Both the position numbers and the translations under genes were made by a program. Shown here in pieces: positions 26,762-36,276 of a stretch of 64,000 nucleotides of DNA. How positions within the stretch are numbered: position 1 is the stretch's first letter; each line of letters opens with the position of its first letter. Source of the stretch: Leptothoe kymatousa TAU-MAC 1615 (lineage in GTDB: Bacteria > Cyanobacteriota > Cyanobacteriia > Phormidesmidales > Phormidesmidaceae); contig NZ_JADOER010000002.1 in the NCBI RefSeq assembly GCF_018739865.1, positions 22,859 through 86,858 on the forward strand, in the 5' to 3' direction. Below the pieces are notes generated by a model. The model had not been told where the DNA came from. It searched no databases and saw nothing but the letters and a program-made list of their open reading frames with translations.

Positions 26762-27184
26762 ATGGAAGTTTCTAGTAACGTATGGATTGTTTTGGTGGTG
26801 TTTGGCCTAATTTTGGGAGTGGGTGGAAGCTTGATTGCCTCTACTACGCTGCGTCCTTGGGGGCAAAAAATTCCTTTCACCACACCGATTACAGACTTGT
26901 CTATACCAATTTCAGGCGAAGCGCGTCACCAGTTCAATCAAGGCGTATTTGCCTATCGAGAACGGTCATTTGGTCGCGCCGTAGATTGCTTTACCAATGT
27001 GATTAATTGTGAGCCCGGCCTAGCGGAAAGTTTTCATAACCGTGCCCGTGCCCAGGCGAATTTAGCCAAAAAACAAAATGCCGTAGCTGATTTAGTGGCT
27101 GCCAGTGATATCTATAGCCGTCAAGGGACAAAGTCAGGAATTGATTGGGTCAAAGCAGATCTTGACGTTCTATCACAGTTATGA
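26762..27184 (+). CDS. Membrane-anchored TPR protein
   Basis: A 140-residue protein with one N-terminal membrane helix (WIVLVVFGLILGVGGSLIA) and one to two TPR-like helical hairpins (HQFNQGVFAYRERSFGRAVDCFTNVI..P.LAESFHNRARAQANLAK). GGGAAGGGGG lies directly before the ATG. It is probably a small scaffold at the inner or thylakoid membrane; the partner is unknown. Confidence 0.75.
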   Translation: MEVSSNVWIVLVVFGLILGVGGSLIASTTLRPWGQKIPFTTPITDLSIPISGEARHQFNQGVFAYRERSFGRAVDCFTNVINCEPGLAESFHNRARAQANLAKKQNAVADLVAASDIYSRQGTKSGIDWVKADLDVLSQL

Positions 27185-27532
27185 AATCAAGTTTTGTTGA
27201 AAATAATGGGAACTAGGTGGGTGGTACCTGGGGTCTTTTTTTGGGTACTCCTGTAAAAAAGATTTGAAGTTGTAGTGAATGCCGATTCGGCCCAGCTATT
27301 CCACCAAGAAACTTTGGTACATTGCAGACACATTAAAGGTGTGTTTAATCAGGAATGAGGGCATCGGTCTGCAATTCAAATCTATCTACTGCCCTATGCG
27401 GTGCTTGTACGGCAGTTAATTGCAGTCATACCTAATATCCTTGTGGTTAGTGTCTGATGGCAGGTGCTAAGACTTAGAGAGTAGGTGTCTCATCCTCATT
27501 CCATATTGGTGTCTTATTAGTTCAGAAATATT
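27185..27532. other. Intergenic region upstream of the UDP-sugar genes
   Basis: A 348-bp gap likely holding the promoter of the UDP-glucuronate decarboxylase gene. A T7 run near 27236 may end the TPR transcript, but no good stem precedes it. I see nothing else. Confidence 0.45.
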
Positions 27533-28504
27533 ATGCGAATTTTAGTGACTGGTGGAGCCGGTTTTATCGGTTCTCATCTGATTGATCGCCTTATGGCAGA
27601 TCAGCACGAAGTTATTTGTTTGGATAACTTTTACACAGGTCGTAAGCAAAATGTTTTGCCGTGGTTGAATCACCCAAACTTTGAGCTAATTCGCCACGAT
27701 GTCACTGAGCCGATTCGTTTAGAAGTTGATCAGATCTATCACTTAGCCTGTCCTGCTTCACCCGTTCACTATCAGTACAATCCGGTCAAAACCATCAAGA
27801 CCAATGTGATGGGCACCCTGAATATGCTGGGCTTGGCAAAGCGGGTCAAAGCTCGCTTTTTCCTCGCCTCCACCTCTGAAATTTATGGTGATCCCGAGGT
27901 GCATCCCCAGCCTGAGGAGTACCGCGGCAACGTTAATACCATTGGTATTCGTAGCTGTTATGACGAAGGTAAGCGTGTGGCTGAAACCCTAGCCTTTGAC
28001 TACCACCGCCAAAATGACGTGGATATTCGTGTCGTCCGCATCTTTAACACTTACGGCCCTCGCATGTTGGAAAACGATGGTCGTGTTGTTAGCAACTTTA
28101 TTGTTCAAGCTCTGCAGGGTACTCCTCTGACGGTGTATGGCGATGGCTCCCAAACCCGTAGTTTTTGCTACGTATCTGATTTGGTTGAGGGCTTTATTCG
28201 GTTAATGAATAGTGACTACATCGGCCCTATGAACTTGGGGAATCCTGGTGAGTACACCATTCTAGAGCTGGCTCAATCGGTACAGAAAATGATCAACCCT
28301 GACGCTGAGCTTCAGTATGAGCCCTTACCCCAGGACGATCCACGGCGTCGTAAGCCCGATATCAGCAAGGCTAAGTCCATTTTGGGTTGGGAGCCTCAGG
28401 TGCCTTTAAACAAAGGTCTGGAACTTACCATTGCAGACTTTAAAGCTCGCATGGAAGCGGCGGGTAAACTGGCTGGGTCGTCAACGCCACAGCCATTGGC
28501 CTAA
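27533..28504 (+). CDS. UDP-glucuronate decarboxylase (UDP-xylose synthase)
   Basis: A 323-residue short-chain dehydrogenase of the extended type. GGAGFIG (7-13) binds NAD; the active site is TSEIYG plus Y...K in CYDEGK; the C-terminal [18 protein letters not shown] is typical of the family. It converts UDP-glucuronate to UDP-xylose. The next gene supplies its substrate from UDP-glucose, so the pair forms a short pathway for surface polysaccharide. About 145 bp separates them. Confidence 0.92.
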   Translation: MRILVTGGAGFIGSHLIDRLMADQHEVICLDNFYTGRKQNVLPWLNHPNFELIRHDVTEPIRLEVDQIYHLACPASPVHYQYNPVKTIKTNVMGTLNMLGLAKRVKARFFLASTSEIYGDPEVHPQPEEYRGNVNTIGIRSCYDEGKRVAETLAFDYHRQNDVDIRVVRIFNTYGPRMLENDGRVVSNFIVQALQGTPLTVYGDGSQTRSFCYVSDLVEGFIRLMNSDYIGPMNLGNPGEYTILELAQSVQKMINPDAELQYEPLPQDDPRRRKPDISKAKSILGWEPQVPLNKGLELTIADFKARMEAAGKLAGSSTPQPLA

Positions 28505-28650
28505 TTGATAGGCTATTTAGCAGTTATGAAACGCTGTTGAAGAATGCAGGCTCCTTTGTGCTTGGTTGCTCTAGGGGCCTGTATGTGGGCAATGTATCTG
28601 CTCGCTTACGTTTAATTTAACCATTTTCAGATATATCAAGGAGTGCTTAT

Positions 28651-30030
28651 ATGCGTGTTTGTGTTATTGGTACAGGCTATGTGGGTCTAGTGACGGGTGT
28701 GTCTCTTTCGCACATCGGCCATGACGTTATTTGTATTGACAATAATGAAGAAAAGGTCAAACTGATGCAGTCTGGCCAGTCTCCTATCTTTGAGCCTGGC
28801 CTCTCGGAGTTGATGCAGTCTTCTATGGAGGCCGGTCGCCTTTCTTTTTCATCTGATCTAGCCGCAGGTGTGGCCCATGGCGATATCTTGTTTATTGCTG
28901 TAGGTACCCCACCGTTGCCCACCGGTGAAAGTGATACGCGTTATGTTGAGGCGGTTGCCCGCGGCATTGGTGAGCACCTCAATGGCGGCTACAAAGTCAT
29001 TGTGAACAAGTCCACGGTACCCATTGGTTCCGGTGACTGGGTCCGCATGATTGTCATGGATGGTATTTCTGAGCGGCAGCAGGTGCCTGTCGGTGTTGGT
29101 GCCCCAGCGGCTAAGCCCGAGGATCCCATGTTTGATGTGGTGAGCAACCCTGAATTTTTGCGGGAAGGCTCCGCTGTATATGACACCTTCAACCCCGACC
29201 GGATTGTGCTAGGTGGCAGCAACCCTAAAGCCATTGCCATGATGAAGGAACTGTATGAGCCCATCGTGGAGCGTCAGTTTGCTGAAGATAAGGACGCTCC
29301 CCAGGTGCCCATTCTGGTGACGGATCTGAGCTCTGCTGAGATGGTGAAGTATGCGTCCAACGCGTTTTTGGCCACCAAGATTAGCTTTATCAATGAGGTT
29401 GCTAATATTTGCGATCGCGTCGGTGCCGATGTGGTTCAAGTTGCCCAGGGCATTGGTCTAGATTCCCGGATCGGCAGCAAGTTTCTCCAGGCGGGTATTG
29501 GCTGGGGTGGTTCCTGTTTCCCCAAGGATGTTTCCGCCCTGCTGCACACCGCCGATGACTATGGCTACGAAGCCCAGCTGCTGCGTGCCACCATCGATGT
29601 GAACACCCGCCAGCGCCTGCTTTCCCTAGAGAAGCTACAGCAGATGCTGAAAATCTTGAAGGGTAAGACCGTGGGTCTACTAGGCCTCACCTTTAAGCCC
29701 GATACCGACGATATGCGCGACGCGCCTTCTCTGATTTTGATTGAGCATCTGAATCGTTTGGGGGCCAAGGTCAAGGCCTACGACCCCATCGTTTCCCAGA
29801 GCGGTATGCGCAATGGCATGACCGGTGTGATTGTGGAAACCGATGTCGAGCGTCTGGCTGATGGCTGCGATGCGCTGGTATTGGTGACCGACTGGCAACA
29901 GTTTAAGGATCTTGACTACGGCAAGATGGCTCAGCTGATGACCACACCCAATATGATTGACGGTCGTAATTTCCTTGATCGCAAGACATTGGAAGAGGCT
30001 GGATTTACCTACTCTGGTGTAGGTCACTAG
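28651..30030 (+). CDS. ugd: UDP-glucose 6-dehydrogenase
   Basis: A 459-residue enzyme that oxidises UDP-glucose to UDP-glucuronate with two NAD+. It shows the Rossmann motif GTGYVGLVTG at the start, the catalytic cysteine Cys289 in GIGWGGSCFPKD, and the C-terminal domain GLTFKPDTDDMRDAPS. AAGGAG precedes the ATG at good spacing. A strong terminator follows at 30078-30119. Confidence 0.95.
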   Translation: MRVCVIGTGYVGLVTGVSLSHIGHDVICIDNNEEKVKLMQSGQSPIFEPGLSELMQSSMEAGRLSFSSDLAAGVAHGDILFIAVGTPPLPTGESDTRYVEAVARGIGEHLNGGYKVIVNKSTVPIGSGDWVRMIVMDGISERQQVPVGVGAPAAKPEDPMFDVVSNPEFLREGSAVYDTFNPDRIVLGGSNPKAIAMMKELYEPIVERQFAEDKDAPQVPILVTDLSSAEMVKYASNAFLATKISFINEVANICDRVGADVVQVAQGIGLDSRIGSKFLQAGIGWGGSCFPKDVSALLHTADDYGYEAQLLRATIDVNTRQRLLSLEKLQQMLKILKGKTVGLLGLTFKPDTDDMRDAPSLILIEHLNRLGAKVKAYDPIVSQSGMRNGMTGVIVETDVERLADGCDALVLVTDWQQFKDLDYGKMAQLMTTPNMIDGRNFLDRKTLEEAGFTYSGVGH

Positions 30031-30077
30031 AGCAGTGGGCCACCAGAGCTCCGGGGCTTGCTAATTGGCTAACCCAT

Positions 30078-30119
30078 AAAAAAATAGGGGAGACGATCCA
30101 TTGTCTCCCCTATTTTTTT
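30078..30119. terminator. Bidirectional intrinsic terminator
   Basis: The 17-bp arms AAAAAAATAGGGGAGAC (30078-30094) and GTCTCCCCTATTTTTTT (30103-30119) pair perfectly with an 8-nt loop. The A/T tails make it work for both ugd and the convergent YbjN-like gene. Confidence 0.95.
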
Positions 30120-30149
30120 GAATTTTTATTCTCAAGGAGGTTTGGGCAG

Positions 30150-30605
30150 CTACACACCGGGGGATGCCCAGCGGTCGAGGGCGCGTTTACCGCCCCATCG
30201 GGCCACGATTTCATCGTCATAGTCGTCGGCCAGGCGCACCACTGTCGTGACCGAATGCTTGAGTTCGATGCGATCGCAGGTTGAGCCCACTAAACTATGC
30301 TCAAAGACAATGTCGTCTTCACTATCTAACGCGAAGCGCCCAAACAGAATATTGTCATTGGCTCGTAACAAATAATATGTTAGCTCCGGCGTAGCATCCA
30401 CATCTGTAACCACATAGGACCGCGTGGTAATCAGCGCTTCATTATCACCCCAGGGAACGACGCGGGTGGATGCGACCGCTGAGCCAATCGTAATGATAAA
30501 CAGCGGTTCATCCTCAAAAGCAACCGTTGCCTCACCGAATAACTCATCCATCCAGGGGGCAATGCGTTCATAGCAGATTTTTTGAGCTGAACTTTCAAAA
30601 TCCAT
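30150..30605 (-). CDS. YbjN-like (T3SC-fold) protein
   Basis: A 151-residue acidic protein from the ATG at 30605 (MDFESSAQKICYERIAPWMDE). The frame extends 17 codons upstream with a Cys/Arg-rich stretch unlike the family. The pattern NILFGRFALDSEDDIVFEHSL and the ending ADDYDDEIVARWGG match YbjN domain proteins of cyanobacteria, which share the type III secretion chaperone fold. The function is unknown. It ends into the shared terminator with ugd. Confidence 0.75.
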   Translation of the reverse strand: MDFESSAQKICYERIAPWMDELFGEATVAFEDEPLFIITIGSAVASTRVVPWGDNEALITTRSYVVTDVDATPELTYYLLRANDNILFGRFALDSEDDIVFEHSLVGSTCDRIELKHSVTTVVRLADDYDDEIVARWGGKRALDRWASPGV

Positions 30606-30846
30606 GGAGCGGCAGCAACATTGACGACTGGGGCAGCGAACTATAGCTTGACGCAAAACTACAGCATAGATTGCTGAAAGCCTGAAGTAGCAACAGCTAT
30701 GTGCAGCAAAAACGGCTAAATGACTTCAGCAGTTTGTTGTACCCACATAATATTCTCTCATCTATGTTTTACAGGTTCTCAAAAGTTTCTAAATGATGTT
30801 ACTTACCGTAAGGGGCGCTTAAACTGGGGGAACGACTGATAAATGC

Positions 30847-32295
30847 ATGACAGCGCCCTCTAACGTGACCCATTTGCCTGATTTTTCCTCGTCCCCAGAG
30901 TCTGCCTTAGAACGCCAGTTTGAGCGGCTCATGGCAGATTCGTACCATACCCAGGCTCAGTCTAGTCTCAAGCAGGTGATTGATGGCCTTGATCTCACAC
31001 CCCGTGAACGGGAAGGCTTACAACCTGAAATTGATAATTTACTCGGGTTGCAAAAAAAAATAGACCAGGGCATTGTCCACATAGCCGTGTTTGGTATGGT
31101 GGGGCGCGGTAAGTCCTCCCTATTGAATGCCTTGGTGGGACAGCCAATTTTTGTCACCGGTCCCCTCCATGGCGTCACCCAAGATATCGCCAGTGTGGAC
31201 TGGCAAGTTCTAAATTCTGATCAAGATGCAGGCCTGGTAAGTCGGGTTACCCTGGCCAATAGCACTGACCAAAACCTGGATGCCGCCGCTCGGATTGAGT
31301 TAATCGACACCCCAGGCATTGATGAAGTCGACGGGGAACAGCGCCAGCAATTGGCGGAGCGTGTGGCCCAGCAAAGTGACCTGATTCTATTTGTCATCGC
31401 TGCCGATTTGACCCAGGTAGAATATGACGCCCTGGCCTGGTTAAGGCAGGCGGGGAAGCCAATTTTGCTAGTGCTGAACAAAGCGGATCAGTATGCTCCG
31501 CCGGAACAGGCTTTATTACTAGAGACCCTGGGTGAACGGGTAAAGCCCCTGAATATTTTGGCCGATGATGTGGTGGTTGCGGCGGCGGCCCCGCTACAGA
31601 TCACGGTGGCCGATGGTGCCCGGCGCCGCACGCGGGGACTGCCGGATGTGGCAGCGCTCAAGCTCAAAATGCTGGATGTGCTAGCGAAGGAGGGTAAAGC
31701 CCTGATTGCGCTGAATACTCTCCTATATATGGATGATGTTCAGACCCGGTTGGTGGAGCGGAAGCTCCAAATTCGTCAGCATCGTGCGGATGACTTGATC
31801 TGGCAAACGGCCTTAACCAAATCGATAGCGGTGGCGGTTAACCCGATGTTGTTGGCCGATGTGGTGGGTGGGGTAGCTGTGGATGTGGGGTTGGTGGTGA
31901 GCCTATCTAAGCTATATGGTTTGCCCATGACGCAGCAGGAGTCGCTCCATTTGCTGAAAACTATTGCGATCGCAACCGGCAGTTTATCTGTCACCGAATT
32001 ATTCATTACCCTCGGCCTCAGCTCCCTCAAAAGTCTGTTGGGTATGGCCGGGTTAGCGACGGGGGGCATCAGTCTAGCGCCCTATGTTTCGGTCGCTTTA
32101 ACCCAAGCGGCTGTAGCAGGTGTGGCCACCTATGCCATTGGTCAAGTAACGCGCACCTATTTAGTCAACGGCGCGAGCTGGGGTGAGCAAGGACCCAAAG
32201 CGACCATCGCCAACATTGTCGAAACCTTAGATGAAGCCTCGATTATGGCGCGGCTGAAAGATGAGCTCAGGCAAAAGCTACATCGAAATGCCTAA
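30847..32295 (+). CDS. Era/dynamin-like GTPase with DUF697 domain
   Basis: A 482-residue protein. The G domain has G1 GMVGRGKSS (near 84), G3 DTPGID, and G4 NKAD. The C-terminal part has several hydrophobic helices of the DUF697 type (about 330-450), so the protein probably sits on a membrane. The family is found across cyanobacteria and chloroplast ancestors; the role is unknown, with membrane remodelling a guess. It stands alone. Confidence 0.88.
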   Translation: MTAPSNVTHLPDFSSSPESALERQFERLMADSYHTQAQSSLKQVIDGLDLTPREREGLQPEIDNLLGLQKKIDQGIVHIAVFGMVGRGKSSLLNALVGQPIFVTGPLHGVTQDIASVDWQVLNSDQDAGLVSRVTLANSTDQNLDAAARIELIDTPGIDEVDGEQRQQLAERVAQQSDLILFVIAADLTQVEYDALAWLRQAGKPILLVLNKADQYAPPEQALLLETLGERVKPLNILADDVVVAAAAPLQITVADGARRRTRGLPDVAALKLKMLDVLAKEGKALIALNTLLYMDDVQTRLVERKLQIRQHRADDLIWQTALTKSIAVAVNPMLLADVVGGVAVDVGLVVSLSKLYGLPMTQQESLHLLKTIAIATGSLSVTELFITLGLSSLKSLLGMAGLATGGISLAPYVSVALTQAAVAGVATYAIGQVTRTYLVNGASWGEQGPKATIANIVETLDEASIMARLKDELRQKLHRNA

Positions 32296-32556
32296 ACCTG
32301 ATCGAAACGTGGCTATGGTCCCTAGCTAGGGATCGGGCTAGCGCTTTTTGATGGAGAAATATGGCGATATTTGTCACGTAGTTTCAGGAAACTATAGGTT
32401 CCGATAAGTTAGCTTGAGCTGTTGCTTCTCTATCGATAGACTATATCGGTTGACTATTGACTAACGTGTCTTTGGTAGATGTCAGTTGATGGTCTTCTGG
32501 GGTCTGCCACTGTTTAATTGTCTGCATCTTCTCCTTCTTCTCTTTAGCAATTGCCC

Positions 32557-33279
32557 ATGCAACGGTTTACCGTCGAAGTTATTTCCCAAACGCCTAATCC
32601 CCAGCAGACAATTTACGCTGCCATGCATCAGGACTACGCCGAAGGGTTTGTTTGCAATGAACGACACGATTGGCCTGCTGAGGAAAAGTGCGGTGACTTA
32701 GTTATTCGGAATTTGCTTAAGGGAGGACGCGGCCACTATGGTCCTTTGGAACATCCCCAAATAGTGTTGAACTGTGGCTGGTTGCCCCATTCCACCATGC
32801 AGCAGATTCGCACCCATCGGGTGGGGGTGTCTTTTGATGTGCAGTCATTTCGCTACACGGGGTCGCGCATCTTGGACGTTGTGGCTGGGAAACGGCATGT
32901 GGAAGAGGTGTTTTATCTACGTCCTGTTGGCGACTACAGTGACCGGCAGGGCAAAAAATATACCTATACCCCAGAGTTGCGGCAGCAAGATATGGACTGG
33001 TGTTTGGACGCGTGTCACCGATATAAAATTCGCATAGAGCAGGGATTTGCCGAAGAACATGCGCGGGGGCTCATTCCTTTTGATGTGCGTCAGCACTGGG
33101 TGATGTCTGCCAATGTGCGGTCTCTAATGCATCTGCTCGATCTGCGTTGGAAAGCCGATGCCCAGCTAGAAGCACAAAAACTCTGCGAAGTGATTTGGCC
33201 CCACTTTCAGGCCTGGGTGCCTGCGATCGCAGACTGGTATGAATCCCATCGCTTGAAGAAGGCGCGTTTGGCCCCCTAA
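32557..33279 (+). CDS. thyX: Flavin-dependent thymidylate synthase ThyX
   Basis: A 240-residue enzyme that makes dTMP from dUMP with FAD and methylene-THF. The ThyX motif reads THRVGVSFDVQSFRYTG (RHR..S...S.RY type), with RSLMHLLDLR near the C-terminus. The start is the ATG at 32557 (MQRFTVEV); a TTG lies two codons before. It stands alone between the GTPase and the pseudo-receiver. Confidence 0.95.
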   Translation: MQRFTVEVISQTPNPQQTIYAAMHQDYAEGFVCNERHDWPAEEKCGDLVIRNLLKGGRGHYGPLEHPQIVLNCGWLPHSTMQQIRTHRVGVSFDVQSFRYTGSRILDVVAGKRHVEEVFYLRPVGDYSDRQGKKYTYTPELRQQDMDWCLDACHRYKIRIEQGFAEEHARGLIPFDVRQHWVMSANVRSLMHLLDLRWKADAQLEAQKLCEVIWPHFQAWVPAIADWYESHRLKKARLAP

Positions 33280-33467
33280 ATGACCCACACCCTTAGGTAT
33301 TTAACAGTTTTTTTAGATGAACCTTGCAATTCATTAACTTGAATGTACAAGTACACAACTTTAATAACTCAGCCTAAGAAGCCTTTAAATACCTTTCATC
33401 TGTCTCCTGCAATTGGTAGTGGCCCATAGACTTAGGGTGCTGAAATAGGCCTAATGGGAAATGGCAT

Positions 33468-33854
33468 ATGAACAGCTCAAGCGGCTACATCCTTTTATTA
33501 GATTCGCAGTGTGAGGAAGACCTGATGGTGCAATCTCTCTCTATTCAATTAGAGAGTAATGTTTTTGTTGCGCATTCTGCCGATCAAGCCGTTGCCCGTA
33601 TTGAAGAAAGTATTCCATATTTAGTAATTCTTTCTGGTGCCCACAAAAATTGGTCTCCAGCCTTAGTCGATCGATTGCGGGAGACTGTTAGACCCTCAGG
33701 TAGCACAACGATTGTGGCGTTAACTCAGTCCCATGAACCTAGTTGGTCCCCCCAGGAAGAACATCCAGGTATTGATGGCTTTTTAGTAGAGCCACTGACG
33801 CAAGATGTTTTACACCTTGTGGTAGAGTCAGCAGCAGCAAAAACTACGCTCTAA
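33468..33854 (+). CDS. Pseudo-receiver (degenerate response-regulator) protein
   Basis: A 128-residue protein with the length and strand/helix pattern of a receiver domain: ILLLDSQCEED at the first strand, YLVILSG at the third, VALTQS at the fourth, and GFLVEPLT at the fifth. The phosphorylated Asp is Ser56 and the switch Lys is Glu. One acidic pocket residue (Asp12) remains. It should not take a phosphoryl group in the usual way and may signal by binding a partner. No kinase or output domain is fused. Confidence 0.75.
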   Translation: MNSSSGYILLLDSQCEEDLMVQSLSIQLESNVFVAHSADQAVARIEESIPYLVILSGAHKNWSPALVDRLRETVRPSGSTTIVALTQSHEPSWSPQEEHPGIDGFLVEPLTQDVLHLVVESAAAKTTL

Positions 33855-34005
33855 CTCGACCCTAGTTGCCCATGGAGTTGCAACGTCTGCCTTCATGGGA
33901 CGTATGTTCTATTAAGTAGTCTTATTTCACATTGGAGCATTGGGGCTTTTGGCACTTGCGTGTGTGGTTTAGCGCTAGCCCATACTTCAGTTTGCTCTAA
34001 ACAAA

Positions 34006-34308
34006 ATGTTTTACGTTCCAAAAACAGGACGTGAAACATTGTTTTATCTTCTTCAATATCTAGTGTCTAAAACAGTTAAATCCCCCCAGGCTCGGCAGTT
34101 TAAATTTTGGTTAGAGCAAACTCTACAAGATGGGATGCAGTATCAATCTGCACTTTTCCAACGAATTTGCACCTTAGATTACGAACACCGTCATCAGCTG
34201 TATCAAAAGGCCAATCAACTGGCTCAAAATGGGGCGGACACCATCATTACCCGCAACGACAAAGCCTGTCATTTGTGGTTAAATCTCAAATGCAAAGCCG
34301 ATAGATAG
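34006..34308 (+). CDS. Conserved hypothetical protein, helical
   Basis: A 100-residue protein, mostly helical (FYLLQYLVSKTVKSPQARQFKFWLEQTL), with one cysteine in ICTLDYEH. There is no signal peptide or membrane segment and I do not recognise the family. It has a clear ATG and normal codon use, and follows the pseudo-receiver in the same direction by 150 bp. Confidence 0.6.
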   Translation: MFYVPKTGRETLFYLLQYLVSKTVKSPQARQFKFWLEQTLQDGMQYQSALFQRICTLDYEHRHQLYQKANQLAQNGADTIITRNDKACHLWLNLKCKADR

Positions 34309-34885
34309 CCGCATTCACAGCAACGGCCATTTATAAAATTGCCGGATGCAGCTACCCAAGTCATGGCGGCACTTCCCACATTGGACAGAATTAGAACACA
34401 AATAAAGTTTATAATTTATTTATGTTTAGATAGGCAATATTAATGTGTGCGTTGATACAGTCTTATACGCCTTGTGATTTAAGGGCTTGAGGTTTCTGGG
34501 TTTGTGCAAAAGCTATGGAATTTTGACAACTCGTGCTAAAACCTCTGGGCGTTTTATTGGAAAGCGTGTTACTACTGTAGAAACACGGATAGACCAACAA
34601 GTCAGTCCAGCGTTTTTACATCGGTGAGAATAATTGAAGGCTTTGCTAACCGGGAAATCTTTGTTCGATATGTTGGCGAATGTTTACTGTTGTAGACGAT
34701 GGAATTTGAAGTTGGCTAACCTGTTAAATCTATCGGACCAGTATTTGTAAATTAATAACTTGTGAGGGTGTTCTTGGGCTTTGGCATTGTGCTTATAAGT
34801 TTAGAAAGAACGCTCACTAGAGTTATTGGATTTACTGGTTTGATATCTTGATCTATTGCATTTGAAGGAATACGAGGAAAGCGGC
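34309..34885 (+). promoter_or_regulatory. Long upstream region of the group 1 sigma gene
   Basis: A 577-bp AT-rich stretch with no gene. It likely holds one or more sigA promoters and a leader. A TTGACA at about 34523 has no clear -10 at 16-18 bp. The ribosome site GAGGAAA (34874-34880) lies 5 bp before the ATG. Confidence 0.5.
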
Positions 34886-36022
34886 ATGACCCAAGCAAAT
34901 ACTGTTCTAGAGGACTTGAGTCCCAGAAATGAGCTGGATTCGCTGATCGATCCTGAGGCTGGGAAAACTTTTTCGAGTTCCGAGGAAGAGGTTCAGGCTG
35001 TTAGCAAGCCTGCTGCTAAGGGAACAACTCGTCGTCGTAGTGCCGCTGCTGCTGCCTCTCAAGCTAAGAAAAAGCATTACACAGAGGATTCTATTCGCCT
35101 CTATCTTCAGGAAATTGGTCGGATTCGTCTGCTGCGGGCTGAAGAAGAAATTGAGCTTGCTCGTAAGATTGCCGATTTGCTCGAGCTCGAGCGTATTCGT
35201 GACGACCTTTCCGATGGCATGGATGAAGAGCCTGACGATGCTGCTTGGGCTGCCGCCGTTGATATGCCTCTGCCAGCGTTTCGTCGCCGTCTCTATCTTG
35301 GGCGTCGGGCTAAAGATAAGATGGTTCAGTCCAACCTGCGATTGGTTGTATCCATTGCCAAGAAGTACATGAATCGCGGTCTATCTTTTCAGGACCTGAT
35401 TCAGGAAGGCAGTCTGGGTCTGATTCGTGCTGCTGAAAAGTTTGATCACGAGAAGGGCTATAAGTTTTCTACCTACGCAACATGGTGGATTCGTCAGGCA
35501 ATTACCCGTGCGATCGCAGATCAGTCCCGCACCATTCGCCTCCCTGTTCACCTATACGAAACGATTTCTCGTATTAAGAAGACTACCAAGCTCCTTTCCC
35601 AGGAGTTGGGTCGCAAGCCCACTGAGGAAGAAATTGCCACTCGCATGGAAATGACCATCGAGAAGCTGCGTTTCATTGCTAAGTCTGCCCAGCTACCGAT
35701 TTCTTTGGAGACTCCGATTGGTAAGGAAGAGGATTCTCGCTTAGGAGACTTTATTGAGTCCGATGGTGAAACGCCTGAAGATGAGGTTTCTAAGAGTCTT
35801 CTGCGCGAAGACCTAGAGGGTGTTTTAAGTACCCTCAGCCCTCGTGAGCGCGATGTCCTGCGGTTACGTTACGGTTTGGACGATGGTCGCATGAAGACTT
35901 TGGAAGAAATTGGACAGATTTTTAATGTAACTCGTGAGAGAATTCGTCAGATTGAGGCGAAAGCTCTGCGTAAGTTGCGTCACCCCAACCGCAATAGTGT
36001 TCTAAAGGAATATATCCGCTAG
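34886..36022 (+). CDS. sigA: Group 1 (primary) RNA polymerase sigma factor
   Basis: A 378-residue sigma-70 protein from the ATG at 34886; an upstream in-frame TTG has no ribosome site. After a charged N-terminus come region 1.2/2 ([64 protein letters not shown]), region 3, and region 4 ([46 protein letters not shown]). All core and promoter-binding regions are intact. The long spacer after region 1.2 ([17 protein letters not shown]) is typical of cyanobacterial SigA. A terminator follows at 36061-36098. Confidence 0.95.
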   Translation: MTQANTVLEDLSPRNELDSLIDPEAGKTFSSSEEEVQAVSKPAAKGTTRRRSAAAAASQAKKKHYTEDSIRLYLQEIGRIRLLRAEEEIELARKIADLLELERIRDDLSDGMDEEPDDAAWAAAVDMPLPAFRRRLYLGRRAKDKMVQSNLRLVVSIAKKYMNRGLSFQDLIQEGSLGLIRAAEKFDHEKGYKFSTYATWWIRQAITRAIADQSRTIRLPVHLYETISRIKKTTKLLSQELGRKPTEEEIATRMEMTIEKLRFIAKSAQLPISLETPIGKEEDSRLGDFIESDGETPEDEVSKSLLREDLEGVLSTLSPRERDVLRLRYGLDDGRMKTLEEIGQIFNVTRERIRQIEAKALRKLRHPNRNSVLKEYIR

Positions 36023-36060
36023 GTTTTAGCGCTAGCTAGTATTAGAACCATATTTTTTTG

Positions 36061-36098
36061 AAAAGTGGGCTTTAGGAATTTTCCTGAAGCCCACTTTT
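36061..36098 (+). terminator. Intrinsic terminator after sigA
   Basis: AAAAGTGGGCTTTAGG (36061-36076) pairs with CCTGAAGCCCACTTTT (36083-36098) across a 6-nt loop, with one mismatch, followed by more T. Confidence 0.9.
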
Positions 36099-36216
36099 TT
36101 AGCTCCAAACAGGTTGATGGTTGGATTCTAGGACTTGATAGTTTGGCGATCATGCCGCCCGAGATCGCTATAGGAGTCTTTACATGAATATGTGTGGACA
36201 AAATGGAGTATAAGTT

Positions 36217-36230
36217 GGTACTGTTGTTCT
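36217..36230 (+). promoter_or_regulatory. LexA binding site (SOS box) 1
   Basis: GGTACTGTTGTTCT matches all defined positions of the cyanobacterial SOS consensus RGTACNNNDGTWCB (recalled from work on filamentous strains). It lies 47 bp before the lexA ATG. A TATAAG at 36209-36214 just upstream could be the -10. Confidence 0.8.
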
Positions 36231-36236
36231 TGTAGG

Positions 36237-36250
36237 GGTACGCTTGTTCC
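36237..36250 (+). promoter_or_regulatory. LexA binding site (SOS box) 2
   Basis: GGTACGCTTGTTCC also matches RGTACNNNDGTWCB at every defined base. It begins exactly 20 bp after box 1, about two helical turns, so two LexA dimers could bind the same face of the DNA. Confidence 0.8.
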
Positions 36251-36276
36251 CCTATGGTTTGTCTTATTGGTGCCCC

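Noticed and set aside
27221..27234. GGTACCTGGGGTCT as a third SOS box
   Set aside because: It fails the required T in the GTWC half of the consensus.
33352..33365. AGTACACAAC as an SOS box near the pseudo-receiver
   Set aside because: The second half-site does not match.
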